Positions 26,175-35,099 of a DNA stretch of 64,000 bases are shown piece after piece (position 1 is the first letter of the stretch; the number at the start of each line of letters is the position of its first letter). Origin of the DNA: Cohnella fermenti (GTDB lineage Bacteria > Bacillota > Bacilli > Paenibacillales > Paenibacillaceae). Both the position numbers and the translations under genes were made by a program. The notes beneath the pieces were generated by a model. That model was not told the DNA's origin. It saw only the letters and a list, made by a program, of their open reading frames with translations, and did not search any database. Where the stretch lies: NCBI RefSeq assembly GCF_004801405.1, contig NZ_SSOB01000020.1, forward strand, positions 1 through 64,000, read 5' to 3'.

Positions 26175-26936
26175 CTAGACGACATCGACCAGACCGCCGT
26201 CGACGTTGATCGCCGTTCCGGTGACATAGGATGCCGCAGGCGAAGCCAAGAAAGCAATCGCATTCGCGGCTTCCTGAACCGTGCCCATCCGTCCCAGCGG
26301 AATCCGGGCGATCCTCTCCTCCCGAGCCGAATCCGGCAACAAGCTTGCTGCGGCTTGGTTGCTGTCGATCATTCCGAGGCACACGGCATTGACCCGAATA
26401 TTGTCCGCGGCCAAGTCCTTGCTCATCGCCTTCGTCAACGCAATGCCCGCAGATCGGCTTACGCTGGTGGGCAAGCTCGCGGCTCTCGGAGCCTTCCCGA
26501 CGATGGAGACGATGTTGACGATGCTGCCCCCGCCAATCCGCATCATCTGCTGCACCGCCGCTTGGGACAAGTGAACGGCAGCGAACAGCTTGAGGTCGAG
26601 ATCGGCCGTCCACGTCTCTGTCGCCACCTTCGCGAATGGAGCCTGGGACGTTCCGCCGGCGTTATTGATCAGAATATCGAACCTGCCGAAGCGCTCGGCG
26701 ACGGCTCGAACGGCCTCCTCGCATTGCTCCTTCGACGTGACGTCCGCTTGGATGACGAACGGTTCCCGCCCCGTCTCCGCTGCAATCCGCTCGGCGGCTT
26801 CGCGCAGTCCTTGGCCTCCTCGAGCCAGAATCGCAACATGAGCTCCCTCTCTTGCAAGAGTCAGGGCTGCCGCTTGGCCGATCCCTTTGCTGCCGCCTGT
26901 AACAAGCGCAGACTTGCCGTGCAGATTTAATTCCAT
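26175..26936 (-). CDS. Short-chain dehydrogenase/reductase
   Basis: A 253-residue classical [13 protein letters not shown] at residues 13-22 binds the cofactor and NNAG is at about 90-93. The catalytic Ser lies in [10 protein letters not shown]. The usual YxxxK tyrosine block appears altered, reading [17 protein letters not shown], where the Tyr and Lys positions carry Ser and Arg. If confirmed, this enzyme would lack the canonical catalytic Tyr-Lys pair. First gene of the leftward three-gene cluster, with a promoter just upstream. Confidence 0.82.
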   Translation of the reverse strand: MELNLHGKSALVTGGSKGIGQAAALTLAREGAHVAILARGGQGLREAAERIAAETGREPFVIQADVTSKEQCEEAVRAVAERFGRFDILINNAGGTSQAPFAKVATETWTADLDLKLFAAVHLSQAAVQQMMRIGGGSIVNIVSIVGKAPRAASLPTSVSRSAGIALTKAMSKDLAADNIRVNAVCLGMIDSNQAAASLLPDSAREERIARIPLGRMGTVQEAANAIAFLASPAASYVTGTAINVDGGLVDVV

Positions 26937-27047
26937 TGGGCGGCCCCTCTTCGCACATTTTGATTCAACACTGGTCGATGCAACACTGGAAATCGTTCGA
27001 CAATAAACTTAGTAAACAGGTTGGAATTAGTTGTTTTTGTTGAGTGT

Positions 27048-27076
27048 ACTTTATCACCCGACCAACTGCCTGTCAA
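27048..27076 (-). promoter_or_regulatory. Promoter of the leftward SDR-LLM-dehydrogenase cluster
   Basis: Minus strand TTGACA (27076-27071), a 17-bp spacer, TAAAGT (27053-27048). The -35 lies immediately beside the stop codon of the upstream exporter gene. A direct repeat CAACACTGG occurs twice in the leader, near 26967 and 26984. Confidence 0.75.
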
Positions 27077-27077
27077 T

Positions 27078-28586
27078 TTATTTCGATTGAACCGCAGCCG
27101 CAGCCGCGGGAACACTTCCCTTCCGAGGAACAAGCCGCTCCTTGCCCATCAGGGCGACGCAGATTGCACCCAGGGCGATCGGGACGAGAGCCCAGAGGAA
27201 CGTCGACGAGATCGAGGAGGCCATCGCGTCCGTCAGACGGTGGGCGATGTCTGCGGGCAGCTTCGCCTTGGCCGCCTCCGTCAGAACGGAGCTCGAGTCG
27301 TATTGGCCCGACAAGTCGGCCATCTTGGCGTTGTTCAAGCGGCTCTGGACGGCGCCGAGAACGGTGACCCCGAGCGAAGTGCCAAGCGTTCGGAAAAACG
27401 TGTTCGTCGATGTAGCGATGCCGCGCTGTCGGGGCTCCATCTCGTGCTGCGTCGCGAGGCTTGTCATGGAGAAGGAGCAGCCCATTCCGAGGCCGGCGAC
27501 GATCATGAAGGCGGTCAGCGCCAGGCGCGGCGTGTCCGTGCCGATCGTTCCGAGCAGCAGCATGCCGAGGAAGAAGACGACGACGGACACGAGCATAATG
27601 CCGCGGTAGCTGAATCGTCTCACCAATTGCCCGGCCAGTTGCGCCCCGATCGTCGAGCCGACCATGAGCGGGATGAGGATGACGCCGGAATTCGTCGCGG
27701 TGCCGCCGTACACGGATTGCACGAATAGCGGAATGAGCACCGAGATGATAATAAAGGCGAAGTTATAGAAGAAGGCGACGCCTTGGGTAGCGGAGAACAG
27801 CCGCCGCTTGAACAGGTTAAACGTAAGAATGGGCTCGGACGCCTTCCGTTCGATCAGGACGAAGCCGACGAAGAGCAGGGCGAATGCGGCGAGCAGGCCG
27901 ACAATCGGAGCGGACGCCCACGCGTACTCGTTGCCCCCTAGCTCGAGAGCGAACATAAGGCAGATGATGGCACCGACCAGGGTGATTGCTCCGAACCAAT
28001 CGATTCTCAGCTTCCTGCGCTGTACGGTCTCCCGGTAGAACTGGGCAATGAACCAGAGCGACAGCAAGCCGAACGGAACGTTGATGTAGAAGATCCAGCG
28101 CCAGTCGATCTGGTCCGTGATGAAGGCGCCGAGCAACGGGCCCATAATGCCGGAGAGACCGAATACGGCGCCGAACAAGCCGGTCATCTTGCCCCGCTTC
28201 TCCGGAGGGAAGATGTCGAAGATAATGGCGAAAGCAATCGGCATCAAGGAGCCGCCGCCGATCCCTTGAATGGCCCGGTAAGCGATGAGCTGCTCCATGT
28301 TCTGCGCGGTGCCGCACAGGGCGGAGCCGATGAGGAAGATAAGCAGACCGAACAGGTAGAACCGCTTGCGGCCGTACATGTCGGACAGCTTGCCGAAGAT
28401 CGGCATGCTTGCCATCGTGGCGACCATGTAGGCGGACGTAACCCAGATGAATTGGCCAAGGCCGCTCAATTCGCCGACAATCGTCGGCATGGAAGCCGAG
28501 ACGATCGTGTTGTCCATGGCGGACATGAGCAAGCCGAGCAACAGGCCGGCGACGACCGGCGCGGTTCTGCTGGTTGAAGATGACAT
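27078..28586 (-). CDS. EmrB/QacA-type (DHA2) multidrug MFS transporter
   Basis: A 502-residue membrane protein with about 14 hydrophobic segments, the size and topology of DHA2 drug:proton antiporters. N-terminal family signals are LLMSAMDNTIVSASMPTIVGEL (motif D1-like) and GKLSDMYGRKRFYL (motif A). It is transcribed divergently from a MarR gene with two palindromic operators between them, so it is probably derepressed by a drug or aromatic compound. ATG 28586 has GGAGAG upstream. Confidence 0.92.
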   Translation of the reverse strand: MSSSTSRTAPVVAGLLLGLLMSAMDNTIVSASMPTIVGELSGLGQFIWVTSAYMVATMASMPIFGKLSDMYGRKRFYLFGLLIFLIGSALCGTAQNMEQLIAYRAIQGIGGGSLMPIAFAIIFDIFPPEKRGKMTGLFGAVFGLSGIMGPLLGAFITDQIDWRWIFYINVPFGLLSLWFIAQFYRETVQRRKLRIDWFGAITLVGAIICLMFALELGGNEYAWASAPIVGLLAAFALLFVGFVLIERKASEPILTFNLFKRRLFSATQGVAFFYNFAFIIISVLIPLFVQSVYGGTATNSGVILIPLMVGSTIGAQLAGQLVRRFSYRGIMLVSVVVFFLGMLLLGTIGTDTPRLALTAFMIVAGLGMGCSFSMTSLATQHEMEPRQRGIATSTNTFFRTLGTSLGVTVLGAVQSRLNNAKMADLSGQYDSSSVLTEAAKAKLPADIAHRLTDAMASSISSTFLWALVPIALGAICVALMGKERLVPRKGSVPAAAAAVQSK

Positions 28587-28610
28587 GGGTTGGTGACACT
28601 CTCCTCGTTT

Positions 28611-28688
28611 AGTTGCGTGCGCAACCAGTTCGTTCGAAGCCTAGTGTACGCCATTTTAGTTGCGTGTGCAACTACTTTGCTGTACTAT
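28611..28688. promoter_or_regulatory. Divergent MarR-controlled promoter region with two operators
   Basis: Two inverted repeats, GTTGCGTGCGCAAC (28612-28625) and AGTTGCGTGTGCAACT (28658-28673), have centres 47 bp apart. The second overlaps the -35 boxes of both promoters: for marR TTGCGT (28660-28665), 17 bp, TACTAT (28683-28688); for the exporter on the minus strand TTGCAC (28671-28666), 17 bp, TACACT (28648-28643). The first lies just inside the exporter transcript. Confidence 0.8.
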
Positions 28689-28726
28689 TTTGCTAGAGTG
28701 GCAAAACGGCATGAGGAGGGGGCGCG

Positions 28727-29164
28727 TTGGAAGTGGAGCAAGAACGGGTCGGCAGGCTAATCTCGTACATTTATCGCGAGAATCAGAAGGCGCTCGCCAA
28801 GGAGCTGCTGCCCTACGGGCTCGGCGGGGGCGGTCAATACGGGTTCCTTAAGCTTATTCTCGGCAAGCCCGGCATCACCCAGGAGCAGATGACCGCGGAG
28901 ATGAAGTTCGACAAGGCGACGACGGCCCGCGCGGTGAAGCATCTGGAAGCCGTCGGGTACATTGAACGCAGGCCGGACCCCCGGGACCGACGCTCCTCGC
29001 TTCTCTACCCCACCGCCAAGGCGACCGGGTTCGCTCCCGTGCTGCAAGCGATTTTGGACCGGTTCAATGTGAAGCTGATCTCCGGTTTAACTTCGGAAGA
29101 GGAGCAGCAGCTTCTCCGGCTTCTGCGCAAGGTCAGCCGCAACGCGGCCGTTCTGTCGGAATAG
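28727..29164 (+). CDS. MarR family transcriptional regulator
   Basis: A 145-residue winged-helix repressor. The recognition region ITQEQMTAEMKFDKATTARAVKHLEAVGYIER and the wing sequence RRPDPRDRRSSLLYPT are textbook MarR. TTG 28727 follows GAGGAGGG. It most likely controls the divergent exporter and itself through the paired GTTGC...GCAAC operators. Confidence 0.93.
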   Translation: MEVEQERVGRLISYIYRENQKALAKELLPYGLGGGGQYGFLKLILGKPGITQEQMTAEMKFDKATTARAVKHLEAVGYIERRPDPRDRRSSLLYPTAKATGFAPVLQAILDRFNVKLISGLTSEEEQQLLRLLRKVSRNAAVLSE

Positions 29165-29267
29165 GCGGGAGAACATAAGCATTCACAAGCTTCCCCCGGG
29201 CTCGCCGCGAATGCTACAATTGGGGTATTGCCTATCGGGCGAAGCGAACAGCGGGAGGAATGACGTC

Positions 29268-30089
29268 GTGTTGAAGTGGGATGGACATACGCACAGCAAG
29301 TTCTGTTATCACGGCAATCCGGCCGAACAGCAGGAATATCTGGACCGGGCGATCGAGCTCGGCTTCGCGCGATACAGCGTGACCGAGCATCCGCCGCTTC
29401 CGGATCGGCTGGTGGACGATCCGCAGTTGATGCGGGAGTTGGCGATGCCGGAGCGGGAGCTGCCGGATTACTTCGCGTATATGGAAGAAGTGAAGACGCG
29501 GTACGAGGGGAAGCTCGAGGTCGCGATCGGGCTTGAGATGGATTATCTCTGCAAGAACGAGTCGTTCTCCGACCGAATCGTCGACAAGTGGGCGCAGCGG
29601 ATGGAGGATGCGGTCGTGTCGGTGCATTACTTGCCGAGCCGCGGCGGCGCGATCCGCTGCATCGACTACACGGCGGACGACTTCAAGGACGCGTTCCTCG
29701 GTTACTACGGCTCGATCGACAAGGTAGTCGACGAGTACTTCAACCACGTGGAGATGGAGATCGAGTGGGCGACGCCGCTTCCGATGCGCAAGCGGATCGG
29801 CCACGTGAACCTGATCCGCAAGTTCCATAAGGAACTGCCGGAGATGGATCAGGACCTCATTCGCCGTCGGCTGCAGGGACTGCTGCCGAAGCTGAAGGCG
29901 GCGGGCATCGGCGTCGATGTGAACGTGGCGGGCCTGCGAGTGGCGACCTGCGAGGAGAGCTATGTGCCGGAATGGTTCATGAAGGCGTGCCTGGAGCAGG
30001 GCATCGGGCTGGTGTACGGCTCCGACAGCCACAAGCCCGAGCAGGTCGGCTTCAGCTACGACTGGTTCGCGGAGCGGGCGCGGAGTTGA
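29268..30089 (+). CDS. hisJ: PHP-domain histidinol-phosphatase (HisJ family)
   Basis: A 273-residue PHP-fold phosphatase that removes phosphate from histidinol phosphate in histidine synthesis. Metal-binding motifs are visible in order: DGHTHSKFCYHG at the N-terminus, EHPPLPDR, GLEMDYL, SVHYLP near the centre, and SDSHKPEQVG at the C-terminus. GTG 29268 is the likely start, ten bases after GGGAGG; no other his gene is nearby. Other PHP phosphatases cannot be fully excluded. Confidence 0.85.
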   Translation: MLKWDGHTHSKFCYHGNPAEQQEYLDRAIELGFARYSVTEHPPLPDRLVDDPQLMRELAMPERELPDYFAYMEEVKTRYEGKLEVAIGLEMDYLCKNESFSDRIVDKWAQRMEDAVVSVHYLPSRGGAIRCIDYTADDFKDAFLGYYGSIDKVVDEYFNHVEMEIEWATPLPMRKRIGHVNLIRKFHKELPEMDQDLIRRRLQGLLPKLKAAGIGVDVNVAGLRVATCEESYVPEWFMKACLEQGIGLVYGSDSHKPEQVGFSYDWFAERARS

Positions 30090-30189
30090 ACGGCGGCATC
30101 ATCTATGACATGCGACGAGACGCGAACGAGCCTGCCGGTCCCCGAGACCGCGCAGGTTCGTTTGTTGTTGTTGGCATCCGCCGCATTTT

Positions 30190-30359
30190 ATGCGAAAAAC
30201 CGCATTGGCAAGGGCCGATAACGAGCGGTTTGGGCGATTCTATGTGAAAAATAGCATATATGGAGAAATTTCCGGCCCGAGTTGCCGTATGTATGTGAAA
30301 AACCGCATAAAACGCCGCGCTTGCCTCCGATCCAAGCCGACGAATGTGAAAAATCACAT
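30190..30359 (+). repeat. Palindrome array A5
   Basis: Four units start at 30190, 30242, 30293 and 30344 (52, 51, 51): ATGCGAAAAACCGCAT, ATGTGAAAAATAGCAT, ATGTGAAAAACCGCAT, ATGTGAAAAATCACAT. It lies between convergent hisJ and DUF4183 genes, 100 bp after the hisJ stop. Confidence 0.9.
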
Positions 30360-30402
30360 AAAATCGCAAAAGTGCCGGACCAGGGGGAGTGAATAGCGGT
30401 AC

Positions 30403-30475
30403 GGAGGAGGAGAGGAAGAAGGAGGAGAGGAAGAAGGAGGAGAGGAAGAAGGAGGAGGGTGAGGGGGAGGAAGGG
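30403..30475 (+). repeat. Purine tract of GGAGGAGAGGAAGAA repeats
   Basis: About 70 nt of A and G only (apart from one T), dominated by three 15-bp units, between array A5 and the DUF4183 terminator. Confidence 0.85.
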
Positions 30476-30496
30476 AAAGTTGTCCCGCCATCAGAA

Positions 30497-30526
30497 GGAC
30501 CGTCAGCGCATCTTCCCTGACGGTCC
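30497..30526 (-). terminator. Terminator hairpin of the DUF4183 pair
   Basis: GGACCGTCAG, a 10-base loop, CTGACGGTCC, eight bases after the stop codon of the leftward gene. The stem core and the loop end (CTTCC) match the gcv terminator at 2490-2522. The T-run on the minus strand is weak. Confidence 0.65.
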
Positions 30527-30533
30527 GTTGGCC

Positions 30534-30953
30534 TTACACGACTATCGTTATCGTAGGAGCGGAGATGGTCGGCTCGACCGTAATCGTGGAAGTGGTGCTC
30601 GAGTAATCGGACACCTGCAGGACAACCGGGGTGCCTTCCTCGATATCGACGGTGCTGAGCACCAATTGCGTGGTCGACAGTGTGGACAAGCCGCCTTCCT
30701 GCAGCACGCCGTTCACGTAGACGTTGATGTAGCCGTCGGTCGGCTGGGCGGGCAGATCGGTGACGGTGCCGCCGTCGTCATCCAGGAAGGAGGCGGCCGG
30801 GATCGTCGTGTTCCCTCCGGCAATCATCCCGCCGGCAATCGTGGCGTTGAATCGGGTGACGTTCGGGCTGACGGTCGTCTCGATCTCTCCTCCGGTCGCC
30901 GTGGGGGCCGAGGCGGTAGCGGTAATGAATAGCTTGATCAGCGAAGCAGCCAT
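30534..30953 (-). CDS. DUF4183 domain protein 1 (putative spore-surface protein)
   Basis: A 139-residue Thr/Ser/Ile-rich beta protein. The core DGYINVYVNGVLQEGG with the later EEGTPVVLQV is the DUF4183 pattern, a family found near exosporium and spore-coat genes in Bacilli. There is no signal peptide. The ribosome binding site AAGGAGGTGAGTAC is near-perfect. It follows a second DUF4183 gene by 25 bp, so both are probably co-expressed, perhaps late in sporulation; I saw no clear sigma-K promoter. Confidence 0.8.
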   Translation of the reverse strand: MAASLIKLFITATASAPTATGGEIETTVSPNVTRFNATIAGGMIAGGNTTIPAASFLDDDGGTVTDLPAQPTDGYINVYVNGVLQEGGLSTLSTTQLVLSTVDIEEGTPVVLQVSDYSSTTSTITVEPTISAPTITIVV

Positions 30954-30978
30954 GTACTCACCTCCTTTCCCAATCGGT

Positions 30979-31299
30979 TCAGCCCTTGATTCGAATCGAT
31001 TGGACGATGATCGGCACGCCTTCCGCGGGCAGATCGTCCGACAGAAGCCGGAGCTTGCCGGTCTGGATGCGATACAGCGTTCGAGGCTGCAGCATGCCGT
31101 TCACGAACACGTTGATCAGAGAGACCGAGGCCGGATTGGGAATCCGATTGCAGCCGTATCCCTCCGCGCCGTCTTTGTCGGTATAGATTCTCTTGACTCC
31201 GTCCGCAACGGCGTAATAGAGCGTTGTGCTCGTTCGCACAATCCGGGCGCGTCGAGTCCGTCTCCTTCGCGATATGCGTTTCCTCCGGCAGCTTCCCAT
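30979..31299 (-). CDS. DUF4183 domain protein 2 (putative spore-surface protein)
   Basis: A 106-residue protein. STTLYYAVADGVKRIYTDKDGAEGYG followed by SLINVFVNGMLQP and PAEGVPIIVQSI is the canonical DUF4183 sequence, closer to family consensus than its neighbour. The first ~20 residues are very Arg/Lys-rich. The start at ATG 31299 is chosen by length; no good ribosome binding site precedes it, so the true start may differ. Sequence further upstream in frame does not look like coding. Confidence 0.75.
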   Translation of the reverse strand: MGSCRRKRISRRRRTRRARIVRTSTTLYYAVADGVKRIYTDKDGAEGYGCNRIPNPASVSLINVFVNGMLQPRTLYRIQTGKLRLLSDDLPAEGVPIIVQSIRIKG

Positions 31300-31477
31300 C
31301 GAATTCACCAACTTGATCGGGCAGGATTTGCTCTCATTGTATTCGGATCGGCGGCCTCGGCCTGTGTAGGTACCCTTGCTGGGACTGCCTTTTTCCCTGC
31401 GGGGCGCTCGTGTATTGTATAATCGCCCGGAAGCAAGTACGATGGGCACAACGGGGAAAAAAAGGGGGGAGAGGACG

Positions 31478-31714
31478 ATGGACGACAACTGCGGTGCGAG
31501 ACTGACAAACGGCGGGGCCGGCGCGAGGATCGATCCTTCCGTCTGCCCTCTCTGCGGGAAGGAGAACGGCTGCGCGATGGCCGCGGGGCGGGCTCCCGAG
31601 TCCTGTTGGTGCTTCGCGGCGTCGTTATCCGCGGATGCGCTGGGCCGCATTCCTCCCGAAGCCAAGGGGCAATCCTGTCTGTGCCGCGAATGCGCGGGCG
31701 GAAGCGCGCGGTAG
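31478..31714 (+). CDS. Small cysteine-rich CWC-family protein
   Basis: A 78-residue protein with CPLCGKENGC, then CWC (residues about 44-46), then LCREC, the spacing of the Cys_rich_CWC family of presumed zinc-binding proteins of unknown role. ATG 31478 follows GGGGGGAGAGGA. TATAAT at 31418-31423 with a TG extension may be its promoter. It is not obviously linked to either neighbour. Confidence 0.75.
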   Translation: MDDNCGARLTNGGAGARIDPSVCPLCGKENGCAMAAGRAPESCWCFAASLSADALGRIPPEAKGQSCLCRECAGGSAR

Positions 31715-31862
31715 CGCAAGCGCGAATCTTGCCCCCGCCTTCCTCTCTGTGTGCGATGTTACGAGAATCGTAGGCTTTTCTACGCAATGGAATGACAACG
31801 CTTCCGCCAATAGCGCAAGGTTATATACTAGAAGCGTTTCCGACAGACGAGGAGGACCGGTC

Positions 31863-33671
31863 GTGCCCAAGCGCATCTTCCATAACCCGCTCACGAGAAT
31901 GAAGGTCAACCAGCAGCTTATTCTGCTGTTCGTCATCCTCGTCGGCCCGGTGTTTATTCTGAACTGGTACGCCAACACGAAGACGGAGCAGATTCTCAAG
32001 AAGCTTGTCACGAACGCCTACATCGAGCTGAACAAGCAGAACCATCTGCTGCTTAACCGCGACATCGACACGATTCACCGCGTCATGACGACGATCATTC
32101 AGAACCCGCAGGTGCAGCAGATGCAGGCGAGCCAGGAGGACGCGCTGGACCGGGTGAAGCTGTACGAGACGACGGATAAGCTGATCTCGACGTTCTCGAT
32201 GGGTTTAAGCGGCGGCGGGGCCAACTATTATTACCTGTTCGTGTACGACCCGCTGAATCAATACGACTTCGCGCCGGTGTCCAATTCGCTGTACAAGAGC
32301 GGCGGCGTCTACTTCTACTCCGACCGCTCGAAGCCGTCCTGGGCCGACGACGCGATCTCGCGCAAGGGCCGGGGGTACCTGAAGATCATCGACGGCTTCG
32401 GCCTGACGTCCGAATCCAAGACGCTGGCGTACATCCGCGCCGTCAACAGCGCGACGAGCGGCCGGGCGATCGTCGGCGTCCTCATCGCGACGAATATGGA
32501 GAAGCGGCTTGTGCAGTCGCTGCAGACCGTGTCGCTGCCGGACAACGGCGAGATCTACCTGACCGACTCGAACAATGTCGTGCTCGCCTCCACGCATTCC
32601 TCCTTGGGGGAGACGCTTGCGCTTCCCGCCGCGCTGGGGGCGAAGGTGGACAATGACGGCATGGCGAGCGTGATCGAGGCGGGGTTTATTTATGTCATGC
32701 AGGCGAGCCCCGAGCTGAACCAGAAGCTGGTTTACCGCATCTCGACGGAAGCGCTGCTGAAGCAGCAGAACGAGGTGAAGCGGGCGATCCAGTGGATCTC
32801 GATTGCGTATTCGCTGTTCGCGATCGTCGTGATGGCGTACTTCTGGCGTTCCCTGCTGACGCCGCTGCAGCGGCTGGCCGGGTTCGTTCGCAGCTATGAG
32901 CCGGGGCGACGGGTACCGGAGCAGGACGGGGCGAAGCGGAACGACGAGGTCGGGGTGCTGATCCATTCGGTTCATCATCTGGCGCATCGTCTCAACAGCC
33001 TGATCGAGGAACGATACGTGATGGACATCAAGCAGAAGGAGTCGCAACTGCGGCTGCTCTATCAGCAGATCAATCCGCACCTTCTGTACAACACGCTCGA
33101 GAGCATCTATTGGAAAAGCACGCTCGAAGGCAATTCGGACTCCGCGGAGATGATCAAGGAGCTGTCGAAGCTGATGCGGATCAGCCTGAGCCGGGGACGC
33201 GAGCTGATCACTCTCCAGGAGGAGCTTGAGCACGCGACGGCGTATACCAATCTGCAGTTGAAGCGTTACGAATACGAATTCCGCGTTCGCTGGGACGTCG
33301 ATCCGGAAGCCGCGGATGCGCTTATTCCGAAGATTACGCTTCAGCCGCTTATCGAGAACGCGATTCAGCACGGCGTCCGGAACATGGGCGAGGACGGCCT
33401 GATCGTCGTGAACGTCAGGCGGGAGGGCGATCGCGTCATCGTCGAGGTCGCCGACAACGGCTACCAGAAGGTCGACTTCGAATGGCTGAACCGAATCGTC
33501 CGCGAGCCGAGCGGGGAGTCCGCGACGGGCTACGGCATTCATAATGTGTACGAGAGAATTCAGCTCCACTACGGGCCGGAATACGGAATCTTCTATTCCG
33601 GAACGCCCGGCGGGGGCACGACGGCGACGATTGCGCTTCCTTATCAAGCATCGGACGGCCAAGCGGAATAA
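31863..33671 (+). CDS. YesM-type sensor histidine kinase 1
   Basis: A 602-residue membrane sensor kinase of the LytS/YesM class. Layout: TM1 near residues 17-36, an extracellular dCache-like sensor (about 40-300), TM2 near 306-325, HAMP, then the phospho-acceptor His in YQQINPHLLYNTLESIYW and a GHKL ATPase with N (PLIENAIQHG) and G (GYGIHNV) boxes. GTG 31863 follows GAGGAGG at seven bases; longer upstream reading is rejected. It pairs with the response regulator 18 bp downstream, which sits ahead of a sugar ABC transporter. Confidence 0.92.
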   Translation: MPKRIFHNPLTRMKVNQQLILLFVILVGPVFILNWYANTKTEQILKKLVTNAYIELNKQNHLLLNRDIDTIHRVMTTIIQNPQVQQMQASQEDALDRVKLYETTDKLISTFSMGLSGGGANYYYLFVYDPLNQYDFAPVSNSLYKSGGVYFYSDRSKPSWADDAISRKGRGYLKIIDGFGLTSESKTLAYIRAVNSATSGRAIVGVLIATNMEKRLVQSLQTVSLPDNGEIYLTDSNNVVLASTHSSLGETLALPAALGAKVDNDGMASVIEAGFIYVMQASPELNQKLVYRISTEALLKQQNEVKRAIQWISIAYSLFAIVVMAYFWRSLLTPLQRLAGFVRSYEPGRRVPEQDGAKRNDEVGVLIHSVHHLAHRLNSLIEERYVMDIKQKESQLRLLYQQINPHLLYNTLESIYWKSTLEGNSDSAEMIKELSKLMRISLSRGRELITLQEELEHATAYTNLQLKRYEYEFRVRWDVDPEAADALIPKITLQPLIENAIQHGVRNMGEDGLIVVNVRREGDRVIVEVADNGYQKVDFEWLNRIVREPSGESATGYGIHNVYERIQLHYGPEYGIFYSGTPGGGTTATIALPYQASDGQAE

Positions 33672-33689
33672 CGAAGGAGGAACCTGCTC

Positions 33690-35003
33690 ATGTACACGAT
33701 CCTGCTGGTGGACGACGAGCCGCTGATCTGTCGGGGGCTCAGCAGCCTTCTACAGGCATCCGGCCTCGGCATCGGAACGATTCTGACGGCAAGCAACGGC
33801 CAGGAGGCGCTCGATTACTTGCGGCTGGAGGAGGTCGACCTGATTGTCACCGACATTCAGATGGGGACGATGAACGGGATCGAGCTGATGCACCAGGCGA
33901 AGATCATGAAGCCGTGGGTGGAGACGATCGTCGTCTCCGCCCATGAGACGTTCCAGTACGCGCAGACGGCGATGCGGCTCGGCGCGAAGGACTACCTGAT
34001 CAAGCCGCTGAACAACGAGCAGTTCCTCGATACGGTGCGCAACGTGCTGCTGCAGATGGAGAAGCCGGAGAAGAGAACGGACGATCTGCTCTCGAGCCTG
34101 AGGGCGAACTTCCAGATGGAATCCCCGAGCGAGCTTAAGGACGTGCTGCTGAACCGCTTGCTGGAGGCGGAGCCGGGGGAGGCGGCGGCTCTCTCGGAGG
34201 AGCTGCGGAGCCGTTGCGGGGTGGCGCTCGAAGGCCCTTACTTCGCGGCGTTCCGCATGAAGCTGGAGCTTGGCGAAGCCGCTCCGAAGGACCGGGAGCT
34301 GCTGCGCTACGCCGCCTTGAATATCGTCAGCGAGCTGCTGGCCGGGGAATGGAAGCACCAGGCGTTCTACTCGGGGGCGGGGGAGCTGTGCGCGCTGATC
34401 GAGTGGAGCGACGAGGCGTACGAAGAGACCAACGTGAACAAGATCGACCAATTGGAGTATATCGGCCGCAGTTTGCATTTTCACATTGAGAAGTATCTGC
34501 AGAAGCAGTCATTCGTCGGAATCAGCCAGATTCTGCAAGGGCTCGCGTTCCTTCCGACGGTCGGGCTGCAGGCGGCCAGAGCCCTTCGCTGGAGAGAAGA
34601 GCACCCGGACCACCGCGTGTTCTATTACGGCGACTACAAGTGGGGCAGCCGCGAGGACGGCTCAGGCGCGGAAGAGGGGCTGGCGCAGAGCAACGGGATC
34701 GTCGAGCAGGCGCGCAAGTACATCGAAGAGAATTACGCGAAGAAGGGCATTACGCTGAACGAGGTCGCTCACAGCAACCATGTCAGCCCGAACTATCTGA
34801 GCTATCTGTTCAAGAAGTACATGGGGTGCAACCTGTGGGAGTATGTCATCCGGCTGCGCATGGAGGAGAGCAAGCGGCTGCTCGAGACGACCGATCTGCG
34901 CCGCTACGAGATCGCGGACCGGGTCGGCTACGAGTCCCCGGAGCACTTCAGCAAGATATTCAAGAAGTATTACGGCATCAGTCCGAGCGACTGGAAGAAG
35001 TAA
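33690..35003 (+). CDS. YesN-type AraC response regulator 1
   Basis: A 437-residue regulator. The receiver domain at the N-terminus carries Asp55 in DLIVTDIQMG as phosphorylation site, a middle region of unknown fold follows, and two AraC helix-turn-helix motifs end the protein (LNEVAHSNHVSPNYLSYLFKKYMG and RYEIADRVGYESPEHFSKIFKKYYGISP). It should activate the transporter genes that follow, on signal from the kinase before it. Confidence 0.93.
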   Translation: MYTILLVDDEPLICRGLSSLLQASGLGIGTILTASNGQEALDYLRLEEVDLIVTDIQMGTMNGIELMHQAKIMKPWVETIVVSAHETFQYAQTAMRLGAKDYLIKPLNNEQFLDTVRNVLLQMEKPEKRTDDLLSSLRANFQMESPSELKDVLLNRLLEAEPGEAAALSEELRSRCGVALEGPYFAAFRMKLELGEAAPKDRELLRYAALNIVSELLAGEWKHQAFYSGAGELCALIEWSDEAYEETNVNKIDQLEYIGRSLHFHIEKYLQKQSFVGISQILQGLAFLPTVGLQAARALRWREEHPDHRVFYYGDYKWGSREDGSGAEEGLAQSNGIVEQARKYIEENYAKKGITLNEVAHSNHVSPNYLSYLFKKYMGCNLWEYVIRLRMEESKRLLETTDLRRYEIADRVGYESPEHFSKIFKKYYGISPSDWKK

Positions 35004-35099
35004 GAACGGGCATGATCCTCATAGAATCGCACATGTTCCCTCGCTGCGGCTTTCTCTACAATAGAGGCTAGACCGATAGCAAAGGAATGAGGGAGTGCC

